A stretch of 35,060 nt of DNA from Acidimicrobiales bacterium. Its GTDB lineage: Bacteria; Actinomycetota; Acidimicrobiia; Acidimicrobiales; SZUA-35. Location: assembly GCA_024638815.1 (NCBI GenBank), contig JAHEJM010000008.1:1-35060 (forward strand). Reading direction: 5' to 3'. The notes under the pieces were generated by a model. That model did no database searches, was not told the origin of the DNA, and was given only the letters and a program-made list of their open reading frames with translations. The translations under genes and the position numbers were made by a program. Shown piece after piece: positions 7,307-14,769 of the stretch (the first letter of the stretch is position 1; each line of letters opens with the position of its first letter).

Positions 7307-7723
7307 ATGACGACGACCGATGCCAACCCCCCACTTCCGGAATTCCGCACCGACTACCTTCTGATGGAGGTCGATGCCGACTATCTGGCTCAGGCGGTCA
7401 AACCCAAGCAGTTCATCCACATCGACCAATCCGAGTGCATCGCCTGCGAGGGTTGCGTCGACATCTGCCCCTGGAAATGCATCCATATGCAGACCGTCGA
7501 CTGTGTGGAGGACAGCTATGGCATTGCCAAGCCGGGCGACGATCCCGACGACGCCTTCATCTTCACCATTGATGACGACGTCTGCACCCGCTGCGCCCTC
7601 TGCGTCGATCGCTGCCCCACCGGTGTGATCATCCTGGGGAAGGTCGGCGACCCGCCGGCCACCGGCGACCAGCATCAGCGTATGCCGTCCTATGGTTACG
7701 GCTACGGTATGCGTCTGGCCTGA
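7307..7723 (+). CDS. 2x[4Fe-4S] ferredoxin encoded in the bc operon
   Basis: The 138-residue protein has two complete CX2CX2CX3C motifs: CIACEGCVDIC (C44, C47, C50, C54) and CTRCALCVDRC (C93, C96, C99, C103). Two extra cysteines (58 and 66) lie between them, and the C-terminal tail is Gly/Tyr-rich. About 40 residues separate the motifs, longer than in a minimal bacterial ferredoxin and closer to NuoI- or FixX-like subunits. GGAGG precedes the ATG. No signal peptide or membrane helix is seen, so it should be cytoplasmic. Its position between a membrane protein and cytochrome b implies a peripheral electron-transfer subunit or a dedicated donor or acceptor of the complex. Standard bc1 and b6f complexes have no such subunit. 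Confidence 0.85.
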   Translation: MTTTDANPPLPEFRTDYLLMEVDADYLAQAVKPKQFIHIDQSECIACEGCVDICPWKCIHMQTVDCVEDSYGIAKPGDDPDDAFIFTIDDDVCTRCALCVDRCPTGVIILGKVGDPPATGDQHQRMPSYGYGYGMRLA

Positions 7724-7816
7724 GCCTTTCCGGCGAAGAACCAACCAGACGCACTCACCGTCCATCACGAACTCGACACGAAACGATCCTGCAGGGAGTA
7801 GAAGGAAAGCCCCCAT

Positions 7817-8608
7817 ATGGCAAAGTCCATCCAAGACTCACCGACACTGGCCGAGCGGCTACAGACCTCGCTTTCGTCACTGCCCGACAGCATCCAGGGC
7901 TCACAGGCCTGGAACTCGATCTTCCGACCCGGATCGGTGTTCCGCAAGGGCTATACCGACAGCCCCCGGAATCGGTCATACGTGATCATGAACAGCGTGC
8001 TCTATCACCTCCACCCGGTGAAGGTGAAGCGCCATGCGGTCAAGGTGAGCTACACCCTGTGCCTCGGTGGTCTGAGCTTCTTCCTGTTCATCCTGTTGAC
8101 GGTGACCGGCATCTTCCTGATGTTCTTCTACCGCCCGACTGCGGCCGCCGCCTGGGATGACATCGAAGCCCTGCAGACCCAGATCGCCTTCGGGCTCCTG
8201 GTTCGCAACATGCACAGATGGGGGGCGCACCTCATGGTGATCACGGTGTTCCTCCATATGGCCCGGGTCTTCTATCACGGGGCCTACAAGGCGCCGCGGG
8301 AGTTCAACTGGGTCATCGGCGTGATCCTGCTGACGCTGACCCTGCTGCTGTCCTTCACCGGCTACCTGCTGCCCTGGGATCAGCTTGCGCTGTGGGCGGT
8401 CACGGTGGGCACCAACATGATGGGCTTCACGCCGGTGTTCGGCGATCAGGTGAAATTCGTCCTGCTGGGCGGCAGCGTGATCGGGACGGACACCTTATTG
8501 AGATGGTACGTACTCCACGTCTTGTTCATCCCCTTCGTGACCGTGATCTTCATGGCCATCCACTTCTGGCGGGTGCGCAAAGACGGTGGTATCTCCGGGC
8601 CCCTCTAG
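7817..8608 (+). CDS. qcrB: Cytochrome b6-type N-terminal cytochrome b subunit
   Basis: The 263-residue protein aligns by eye with cytochrome b6 over almost its whole length after a soluble extension of about 70 residues. The heme ligands are H133 and H147 (RNMHRWGAH ... FLHMARV) and H234 and H249 (WYVLHVLF ... MAIHFWRVR). The second pair is 15 residues apart, as in b6 rather than bc1. The segment YTLCLGGLSFF places C82 at the position of the b6 cysteine that binds heme c_n, and the protein ends GGISGPL like b6. The TGYLLPWDQ quinol-site motif is present. It forms the four-helix membrane core carrying hemes bL and bH. The split b6 plus subunit-IV arrangement resembles b6f and Firmicutes complexes, not the fused cytochrome b of mycobacteria. 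Confidence 0.93.
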   Translation: MAKSIQDSPTLAERLQTSLSSLPDSIQGSQAWNSIFRPGSVFRKGYTDSPRNRSYVIMNSVLYHLHPVKVKRHAVKVSYTLCLGGLSFFLFILLTVTGIFLMFFYRPTAAAAWDDIEALQTQIAFGLLVRNMHRWGAHLMVITVFLHMARVFYHGAYKAPREFNWVIGVILLTLTLLLSFTGYLLPWDQLALWAVTVGTNMMGFTPVFGDQVKFVLLGGSVIGTDTLLRWYVLHVLFIPFVTVIFMAIHFWRVRKDGGISGPL

Positions 8609-8647
8609 ACCGACCCCCCGCACATCGATCGACGAGCGAGAAACCAG

Positions 8648-9436
8648 ATGACCGAAATCCCAGAGCATCTACGAAAGCGAGCGGCCGAGGCCCGCAAGAA
8701 GGCCGAAGGTGATTCCGGCGGCGACGCCGTAGCCTCCGGCGGAGCCACCGAGTCGGGTGGGGCATCCTCGGGTGGTTCCGAGGCCGCATCCAAGATCCCG
8801 GCTCACCTGTTGCAGCGGTCCAAATCGGCCAAGAAACGGGGTACCGACGAGGCCCCCGGCACCGATGTGGCACCGGCCGCCGCTGCCGTGGCAACCGCCA
8901 CTGCGGCACCGGCGCCCGTCCCCATCATCACCGGTCCGGCCGGCCATACACAGCGACTGCTCACGGTGGTCAAGGCCGGTTCCATCCAGGACATCAAGGC
9001 CAAGCCCATGGACAAGGTCCATACCTGGCCCCACCTGCTCGTTGTCGAATTCGGGGCGGCCCTGGCCGTCACCGCCTTCCTCACCGTCTTCTCCATCTTC
9101 GTCAACGCCCCGCTGCTGCGACTGGCCGACGTGAACGCCACCCCCAACCCGTCCAAGGCGCCGTGGTACTTCCTCGGCCTGCAGGAGCTGCTCACCATGT
9201 TCCACCCCATGGTGGCCGGCGTGACCATTCCCGGCATCGGCCTGTTGGCCCTGATGCTGGCCCCCTACATCGACAAGAACCCCAGCAACAAGCCCGAGGA
9301 TCGCAAGTTCGCGGTCTCGGCCTTCACCATCTTCATGATGTTCTGGGCTGTTCTCGTCATCATCGGCTCGTTCTTCCGAGGCCCCGGGTTCAACTTCGTC
9401 TTCCCGTGGGTCGAGGGCATCTTCTTCGATCTCTGA
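8648..9436 (+). CDS. qcrC: Cytochrome b C-terminal subunit (subunit-IV-like) with two IPEHL-type peptides
   Basis: The 262-residue protein has a hydrophilic N-terminal region of about 125 residues, rich in Ala/Gly/Ser, containing two related basic peptides: EIPEHLRKRAAEARKK (3-18) and KIPAHLLQRSKSAKK (49-63). The membrane part (about 128-262) has three helices and the segment PNPSKAPWYFLGLQELL (167-183), the Qo-site position where bc1 and b6f carry PEWY; here the glutamate is replaced by alanine. It should complete the cytochrome b core with the upstream subunit. The name qcrC follows Firmicutes usage for the separate C-terminal part of cytochrome b. The stop-to-start gap to cytochrome b is 39 bp, so the two are surely co-transcribed. 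Confidence 0.88.
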   Translation: MTEIPEHLRKRAAEARKKAEGDSGGDAVASGGATESGGASSGGSEAASKIPAHLLQRSKSAKKRGTDEAPGTDVAPAAAAVATATAAPAPVPIITGPAGHTQRLLTVVKAGSIQDIKAKPMDKVHTWPHLLVVEFGAALAVTAFLTVFSIFVNAPLLRLADVNATPNPSKAPWYFLGLQELLTMFHPMVAGVTIPGIGLLALMLAPYIDKNPSNKPEDRKFAVSAFTIFMMFWAVLVIIGSFFRGPGFNFVFPWVEGIFFDL

Positions 9437-9461
9437 TCTTGATTGTGAGGCAGGAGCTTCC

Positions 9462-10337
9462 ATGACCACGACACTTGTAATCGGTCTGATCGTCCTAGCG
9501 CTTCTGGCCGTCGTGGCCTTCACCGCGGCCATTCGGCGCAGCGACACCCGAACCGCCATCGGTCAGCTCTCGGGTGAGACCGTCCGCAAGGACCGTTTGT
9601 CCCGGACCGGCTCGGCCAGCCCCGGGTCGTCGCAGGCGGCCAAGCGTATGGAGGCCGAGGGTCGGGGCGAGTCCTCGGGTGAATTGGTGGCGGTCAAGGA
9701 TCGCCCCCCGGTCGAGTACACCCCCTATGTACCGCCCGATCCCGAGACCATCGGCGTCACCCGACGCCAATTCCTCAACCGCAGCATCGTGGCCATGTTC
9801 GGTTTGGCCCTCACCGGCTTCGGTGCCGCCATCATCGCCCAGCTGTGGCCCCGCCCCACCGAGGGTTTCGGCGCCCGCATCAACGTGGGACGGATCGACA
9901 ACATCAAGACCGAGATAGCCGCAGGATCGGGCTTCTTCTACTTCCCCGAGGGTCGTATGTGGCTCACGGAATATCCGGCCAGCGCGCTGGTCAAGGCGCA
10001 GAGCACCTATAGTTTCTGGCCGAAGGTGGAACAAGGTCTGAACGCCGGCGTCGTCGCCATCTTCCAGACCTGCCCCCACCTGGGTTGCCGGGTGCCGGAA
10101 TGCCAGACCTCACAATGGTTCGAGTGTCCGTGCCACGGCTCGCAGTACAACCAAGTTGGAGAGAAGAAAGGCGGTCCGGCTCCCCGGGGCATGGACCGGT
10201 TCCCGATGCAAGTAACCGCAGCAAACGAACTGATCGTCGATACCGGTGAGGTGATACAGGGTCCGCCCATCGGCACCAACACCACCGGCCAGGAGGCCGA
10301 AGGCCCGAACTGTCTCGGAGCCGGCGGCGGTCACTGA
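9462..10337 (+). CDS. qcrA: Rieske [2Fe-2S] protein with two membrane segments and a Tat motif
   Basis: The 291-residue protein accepts electrons from quinol at the Qo site and passes them to cytochrome c. Box I is CPHLGC (C204, H206, C209) and box II is CPCHGS (C222, C224, H225), giving ligands C204, H206, C222 and H225 and a disulfide C209-C224. A first helix spans 3-24. After a polar stretch of about 75 residues comes the twin-arginine signal TRRQFLNRS (R101, R102) and a second helix (about 108-128) before the Rieske fold. This mixed Sec plus Tat topology is known from actinobacterial QcrA, where the Tat signal also sits before the last helix. The ATG follows AGGAG, and its stop overlaps the next start by one base (TGATG). 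Confidence 0.95.
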   Translation: MTTTLVIGLIVLALLAVVAFTAAIRRSDTRTAIGQLSGETVRKDRLSRTGSASPGSSQAAKRMEAEGRGESSGELVAVKDRPPVEYTPYVPPDPETIGVTRRQFLNRSIVAMFGLALTGFGAAIIAQLWPRPTEGFGARINVGRIDNIKTEIAAGSGFFYFPEGRMWLTEYPASALVKAQSTYSFWPKVEQGLNAGVVAIFQTCPHLGCRVPECQTSQWFECPCHGSQYNQVGEKKGGPAPRGMDRFPMQVTAANELIVDTGEVIQGPPIGTNTTGQEAEGPNCLGAGGGH

Positions 10338-12007
10338 TGGTGAACACAGTCGCATCCACCGTTCCCCTTTTCGCGGTCAGTTTTCGGGCCATCGGCCTCA
10401 CTGTCGCCGCCATCGTGTTCATCGGCTTCGTCGCCGCCTGGATCCGCAACATTGTCACCGCCAGGGGCGAACTGGGCTCCGAGATCGAGCTGGCGCCCAA
10501 CCGCAAGGAGTACTACTCCGACGAGGAGCTGGAGGGCCCGAAGCTCGACCGATCGCTCAGCTTCGCCCTGGTACTGCTGACCCTTATCGGGCTGATCCTG
10601 CCCTTCTACTGGATCGCCGAGCCCGGTCGGCAGGAGGGCGCGGCGGCAGCCTACAACGCCTCGTTCGAAAGCCGGGGAGAAGGCAGCTACACCGTCGGGG
10701 CCCAGTGCGTGAACTGCCACGCCGGCGGCGGTGTCGGCGGTAACGCCCCCTACGTACTCCAGGACGCCGACGGTCAGTTCATCGCCAATGCCAGCTGGTA
10801 TGCGCCGGCCCTCAACGATGTGCTGTTGCGCTACAGCGAGGACGAGGTGCGCTACGTGCTCAACTTCGGCCGTCCCGGTTCGCCTATGGCGGCGTGGGGA
10901 ACGCCGGGTGGTGGTCCCCTCACCTCCCAGCAGATCGACAACATCATCATCTACCTCCGGACTCTGCAGCAGCAGAGCCTCGATCCCATCGACATCGCGG
11001 CCGCCGGTGATCCCACCGACGCCCAGGACGAGGCCAGCCAGGAAGCACTAGCCGAGGCCGGCGACATCACCGCCGACATCGTGGAAGAAGTCGAGCGTTC
11101 CATTTCCGACGGTGAGTTCGAGACCATCGGTGAAGCCGTATTCAACCTTGGGCTCTACTCCGGCTACACGGCCGGTTCGCTGTCGTGCGGACGGTGTCAC
11201 ACCGCCGGCTGGTCACTGGGTGCCACGGTGATGCCACAGGTTCTGGACGAGGGTGTAGCCGGTTGCGGCGGTGGTAATCCGTCCGGCATCGGCTTCAACC
11301 TGTGCGGCGGTTCGGTCAAGGAACGTTTCCCCGACGACACGTGGCTACTACCCGACGGCTCCTGGTACGAGCTGGCCAACTTCGACACCGTTACCCAGGC
11401 CGAACCGGTCGTCGGTAATCCGCAGGACTATGACGGCACCTACCTGCTGGCCTCCGACGGTTCCCGTGTCGAGCTCGATGCCCAGGGCGAACCAGTCGAT
11501 GGTGAGGGCAACATCTATCTGATTCTCGGTCCCGGCCCCGATGGCGATGAAGCTCGCAACGGCGACCTGGCCTCCTGCGACTACGTCTCCCAGCTGTGGG
11601 AGTACACGGGTCACCAGGCCACCACGGAGGCCAGGGAGGCCTTTGAGGCGCAGTTCGACCTCACCATCGGTGAGCCCTACCCGTTCGGCGCTGACGCGGC
11701 CGTGGAATACGACGAGGATGGCGGGGCCTTCAACGATCCTGTGCCCGTCACCCCCGATGAGGTGGCCGCGGCCGGTGACGGTGACGTAGTCGAGCTGGCC
11801 GATGGACGCCTGGCCTCGGGCTGCACCATCATGGAGATGCCCCCCCGCACCAGCCGCTCCCACTATGAATTCATCTACACCGGGGCCGAGGCCGGTACCG
11901 GCTACGGCGAAGGGGGCCTGAGTGCCGCCGGCATGATGCCCGGCTTCGGCAAGGTTCTGCCTCCCGAGTACATCCAGGCGGTCGTCGACTACGAGCGAGG
12001 TCTGTAA
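10337..12007 (+). CDS. Large membrane-bound di-heme cytochrome c of the bc complex
   Basis: The 556-residue protein has two transmembrane helices near the N-terminus (about 15-37 and 75-93), then a first cytochrome c domain with CVNCH (C124, C127, H128) and a probable axial methionine in GSPMAAW (M184). A second has CGRCH (C284, C287, H288). For the second heme the likely methionine is in GMMPGFGKVLPPEYIQAVV (M533 or M534), about 245 residues later, so the second domain carries a very large insertion (about 300-525) with extra cysteines at 310, 323, 414 and 496. It should take electrons from the Rieske protein on the outer face. Its start is translationally coupled to the Rieske stop. I leave the symbol empty because it differs from both mycobacterial and Firmicutes cytochrome c subunits. 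Confidence 0.87.
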   Translation: MVNTVASTVPLFAVSFRAIGLTVAAIVFIGFVAAWIRNIVTARGELGSEIELAPNRKEYYSDEELEGPKLDRSLSFALVLLTLIGLILPFYWIAEPGRQEGAAAAYNASFESRGEGSYTVGAQCVNCHAGGGVGGNAPYVLQDADGQFIANASWYAPALNDVLLRYSEDEVRYVLNFGRPGSPMAAWGTPGGGPLTSQQIDNIIIYLRTLQQQSLDPIDIAAAGDPTDAQDEASQEALAEAGDITADIVEEVERSISDGEFETIGEAVFNLGLYSGYTAGSLSCGRCHTAGWSLGATVMPQVLDEGVAGCGGGNPSGIGFNLCGGSVKERFPDDTWLLPDGSWYELANFDTVTQAEPVVGNPQDYDGTYLLASDGSRVELDAQGEPVDGEGNIYLILGPGPDGDEARNGDLASCDYVSQLWEYTGHQATTEAREAFEAQFDLTIGEPYPFGADAAVEYDEDGGAFNDPVPVTPDEVAAAGDGDVVELADGRLASGCTIMEMPPRTSRSHYEFIYTGAEAGTGYGEGGLSAAGMMPGFGKVLPPEYIQAVVDYERGL

Positions 12008-12012
12008 TTCAC

Positions 12013-12945
12013 ATGTCGGGTTTCTCGGGAATCGCAGCAACGCAGCTTGCGCTCATCGACGGCATCGGGTTCGACCCCTTCTTCCGCGGTCTGCTCAGTG
12101 TCCTGGTCGGTCTTGTCGTGCTGGTCGGGGGCACCTACCTCATCATCGCCACCAACACCGGAACCCGCGCCGGATTCATGATCGCCATGGCCGGCCTTTT
12201 CGGCTGGATGTTCCTCATGGGCATCATCTGGACGATCTACGGCATCGGCTGGCGGGGCGGTACTCCCACCTGGGAGCTGGTCGAGATCAACGTCGACGAT
12301 GCCGACGATGTCGACGACGGTCTGCTGTACTCCACCATCGAGGAGGCGGCCGACCTGTCCGGCGTCGCCCTCGAAGCGCCGGGCGTCGATGACCCCGACC
12401 AGGCTCAGGAAGTGGCGCTCGAGCAGTCCCGGCAACTGGATCTCGGTGGTTGGCGGTACCTTCCGACCTCGGACTCGGTTCGAGGAGAGGCCCAGGCCAC
12501 TGCCGACCAGATCCTGATCGAGGAAGGTGTCTACGGCGCCGGCGAGTACCTGCCGCTGCAGTTCGGTGGGTTCACCACCGGTGGCAAGCCGGTGTTGAAG
12601 GACAATGCCAACATACTGGATCGAGTGTGGCACTTCTTCGACGAGACGTTTCTCCACCCGATGCACAGCCGGGAGCTGATTGCCATCCAGACCAAGGCCG
12701 TTCTGCCCAAGCCGGCATTCCCCGGTCAGGCACCACCGGTGGCCGAGGTGGACCCTGACGCCCCCCTGGTCACGATCGTCATGGAACGTGATCGTGGCGG
12801 ACCTCTGCCCAGCGTCATCAGCGGGTTGCGGTTCACCCCGGCCATGTTCACGATCTTCAACGGTTTGATCTTCCTGGCCCTGGTTTGGAGTCTTCACAAT
12901 AGAGATCGCCGAGAAGCCGAAATTCGGGCGGCTGTCCAGGGATAG
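12013..12945 (+). CDS. Three-helix membrane protein, last gene of the bc operon
   Basis: The 310-residue protein has two adjacent N-terminal helices (about 27-47 and 53-78), a long acidic extracytoplasmic or cytoplasmic domain (about 80-272, with DDADDVDDG near 96-103), and a C-terminal helix (about 275-296) ending in a charged tail. I see no heme, iron-sulfur or known enzymatic motif and do not recognise the family. It begins five bases after the cytochrome c stop and shares the operon, so I infer a structural or assembly subunit of the bc complex or a link to complex I, whose genes follow after 72 bases. Confidence 0.75.
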   Translation: MSGFSGIAATQLALIDGIGFDPFFRGLLSVLVGLVVLVGGTYLIIATNTGTRAGFMIAMAGLFGWMFLMGIIWTIYGIGWRGGTPTWELVEINVDDADDVDDGLLYSTIEEAADLSGVALEAPGVDDPDQAQEVALEQSRQLDLGGWRYLPTSDSVRGEAQATADQILIEEGVYGAGEYLPLQFGGFTTGGKPVLKDNANILDRVWHFFDETFLHPMHSRELIAIQTKAVLPKPAFPGQAPPVAEVDPDAPLVTIVMERDRGGPLPSVISGLRFTPAMFTIFNGLIFLALVWSLHNRDRREAEIRAAVQG

Positions 12946-12962
12946 TCCCAGGTATCGTCACC

Positions 12963-12968
12963 TAGACT
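12963..12968 (+). promoter_or_regulatory. Possible -10 box of an internal nuo promoter
   Basis: TAGACT lies 49 bases upstream of the nuoA ATG in the 72-base gap that separates the bc and nuo genes. There is no clear -35. The gap is small enough for read-through, so nuo may also be transcribed from the bc promoter. Confidence 0.25.
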
Positions 12969-13017
12969 GGGCCCGGCAGCACCAGATCGTTCCGTTTCCA
13001 ACCAGCAAGGAGGACAC

Positions 13018-13602
13018 ATGGCTCAGTACCTACCGGTTCTGGCCCTGTTGGTCCTGGCTGCGCTGTTCGCCGCAGTGAGCTTCGTGGCCTCGAAGCTTCT
13101 GGCGCCGCGCAATCCAACAGTCGAGAAGTTCGCCCCCTACGAATGCGGCATAATCCCGGGTCGTGAACCGCCGGAACGGTTCCCGGTTCGCTTCTACCTT
13201 GTGGCCATGCTCTTCGTCATCTTCGACATCGAGATCGTGTTCCTCTATCCGTGGGCCATCGCCAACAACCAGCTCGGTCTGTACGGGCTCATCGCCATCC
13301 TGATCTTCACCGCCCTGGTCTTCGAGTCGTTCGTGTATCTCATCTCCAAGGGTGCGCTCGACTGGGGTCCCCTTCAGATCAACCGCCGTCAGGACCTGGC
13401 CCTGCCTTCGATGGGCGAGATGCGGTCGGCCGATCGCACGGTGGCCACCACGGTGCGCCGGGTCGGCCTCGAGGGACGGTACGAGGACGCCTTCGAAGCA
13501 GTGGAGCGAGACGTCGTCAATCCCATCACCGGGCCCGATCCCGGACCTGATCCCGACGATTCGCCCGACCCCGAGCCCGAGCGCCAGGAGGTGGCGGCGT
13601 AG
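13018..13602 (+). CDS. nuoA: NADH-quinone oxidoreductase subunit A (first copy)
   Basis: NuoA is a three-helix membrane subunit at the junction of the quinone site and the membrane arm of complex I. The 194-residue product has the family core to about residue 120, including KFAPYECGI and the ARxPVRFYLVAMLFVIFDIE-type segment (here RFPVRFYL then DIEIVFLYPWA). The remaining 75 residues are a hydrophilic extension that ends in a Pro/Asp/Glu-rich tail (PDPGPDPDDSPDPEPE). Typical NuoA has about 120 residues, so the tail is extra; tails of this type occur in other actinobacteria. AAGGAGG lies six bases before the ATG. The stop is directly followed by the nuoB start. Confidence 0.95.
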   Translation: MAQYLPVLALLVLAALFAAVSFVASKLLAPRNPTVEKFAPYECGIIPGREPPERFPVRFYLVAMLFVIFDIEIVFLYPWAIANNQLGLYGLIAILIFTALVFESFVYLISKGALDWGPLQINRRQDLALPSMGEMRSADRTVATTVRRVGLEGRYEDAFEAVERDVVNPITGPDPGPDPDDSPDPEPERQEVAA

Positions 13603-14193
13603 GTGAACATGATCAGCAATATCCAGCAAGACGGGCTTGAGGGTCTCGACCACAACGTCATCACTGCGCCGCTGGAGAAGCTGGTCGGCTGGGCCCGGGC
13701 CCGCTCGTCGTGGCCCGCGACGTTCGGCCTGGCCTGTTGCGCCATCGAGATGATGGCAACCGGTGGCTCCCACTATGACCTGGCCCGCCTCGGCATGGAG
13801 GTGTTCCGGGCTTCGCCCCGCCAGGCCGACGTCATGATCGTGGCCGGTCGGGTCAGTCAGAAGATGGCCCCGGTGTTGCGCCAGATCTACGACCAGATGA
13901 TGGAACCCAAGTGGGTCATCTCCATGGGCGTCTGCGCCTCCAGCGGCGGCATGTTCAACAACTACGCCATCGTCCAGGGCGTCGACCAGATCGTTCCCGT
14001 CGACGTCTACGCCCCGGGGTGTCCCCCAGGGCCGGAAACCCTGATCCACGCCATCACCACGCTGCACGACAACATCCAGAACGGTGAGCTGCTGCGGCGG
14101 CGTGATGCCAGAGGTGCCGGAGCCAACATAACCATCGAGCAACGCGACGGCCAGGGCGCCCCGCAGCTGGTGCAGTTGGGACGGGACCGATGA
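13603..14193 (+). CDS. nuoB: NADH-quinone oxidoreductase subunit B (first copy)
   Basis: NuoB holds cluster N2, the last iron-sulfur centre before quinone. The 196-residue product has the ligands GLACCAIEM (C45, C46), [10 protein letters not shown] (C111) and [10 protein letters not shown] (C140), all intact. The start GTG 13603 directly abuts the nuoA stop and lies ten bases after AGGAGG; ATG 13609 is the alternative. The C-terminal 35 residues beyond the fold are polar and family-variable. The stop overlaps the nuoC start (ATGA). It differs clearly from the second nuoB at 34199. Confidence 0.97.
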   Translation: MNMISNIQQDGLEGLDHNVITAPLEKLVGWARARSSWPATFGLACCAIEMMATGGSHYDLARLGMEVFRASPRQADVMIVAGRVSQKMAPVLRQIYDQMMEPKWVISMGVCASSGGMFNNYAIVQGVDQIVPVDVYAPGCPPGPETLIHAITTLHDNIQNGELLRRRDARGAGANITIEQRDGQGAPQLVQLGRDR

Positions 14194-14756
14194 GCGACAC
14201 CGGCGAAACCGAGCAGGCCGAGACCGATGTCGAGGCCGAGACGGGAGCCGGTGACGGGGCCGAACAGCAGGAGATGCTGTACGGCTGCCCGGTCACCGAG
14301 TCCCGAGGCCAGCGGGTCATCCACCCATCCCGAGACCGCTGGGCCGAGGTGGCCGGTGAGCTTCTGGTCGACGGCTGGAACATGTGCATTGACGTCACGG
14401 CCGTTGACTACCTGACCTACAGCCGCGGCGACGGAGCGGTCCGCCGACTGCCGCCCGGGGTCGAACCGCAGCGGTTCGAGGTGGTCGCCTCGTTCATGTC
14501 CCACGTCCGCCGGGAGCGGCTTCGAGCCCGGGTCCAGGTTCCGGCCGACGATCCGACTATTCCCTCGCTGTATGCCATCTACCCCGGCAGCGACTATCTC
14601 GAGCGAGAGGTCTTCGACCTGATGGGCATCGTGTTCGAGGGCCACCCCGATCTGTCCCGCATTCTCATGCCCGAGACGTGGCAGGGCCACCCACTGCGCA
14701 AAGACTATGCGGTTGGAGCCATCCCGGTGCAGTTCAAGGCCCCGACGGCCCAGTAG
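14190..14756 (+). CDS. nuoC: NADH-quinone oxidoreductase subunit C (first copy)
   Basis: NuoC (30-kDa subunit) is a peripheral-arm subunit next to NuoD. The 188-residue product has an acidic, disordered-looking N-terminal 30 residues ([17 protein letters not shown]) and then the family core, including the signature [25 protein letters not shown] segment (about 131-150), [17 protein letters not shown] and a short tail. NuoC and NuoD are separate genes here, unlike the NuoCD fusion of E. coli. The start ATG overlaps the nuoB stop by four bases. Confidence 0.96.
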   Translation: MSDTGETEQAETDVEAETGAGDGAEQQEMLYGCPVTESRGQRVIHPSRDRWAEVAGELLVDGWNMCIDVTAVDYLTYSRGDGAVRRLPPGVEPQRFEVVASFMSHVRRERLRARVQVPADDPTIPSLYAIYPGSDYLEREVFDLMGIVFEGHPDLSRILMPETWQGHPLRKDYAVGAIPVQFKAPTAQ

Positions 14757-14769
14757 GGAGCAGAGTGCC

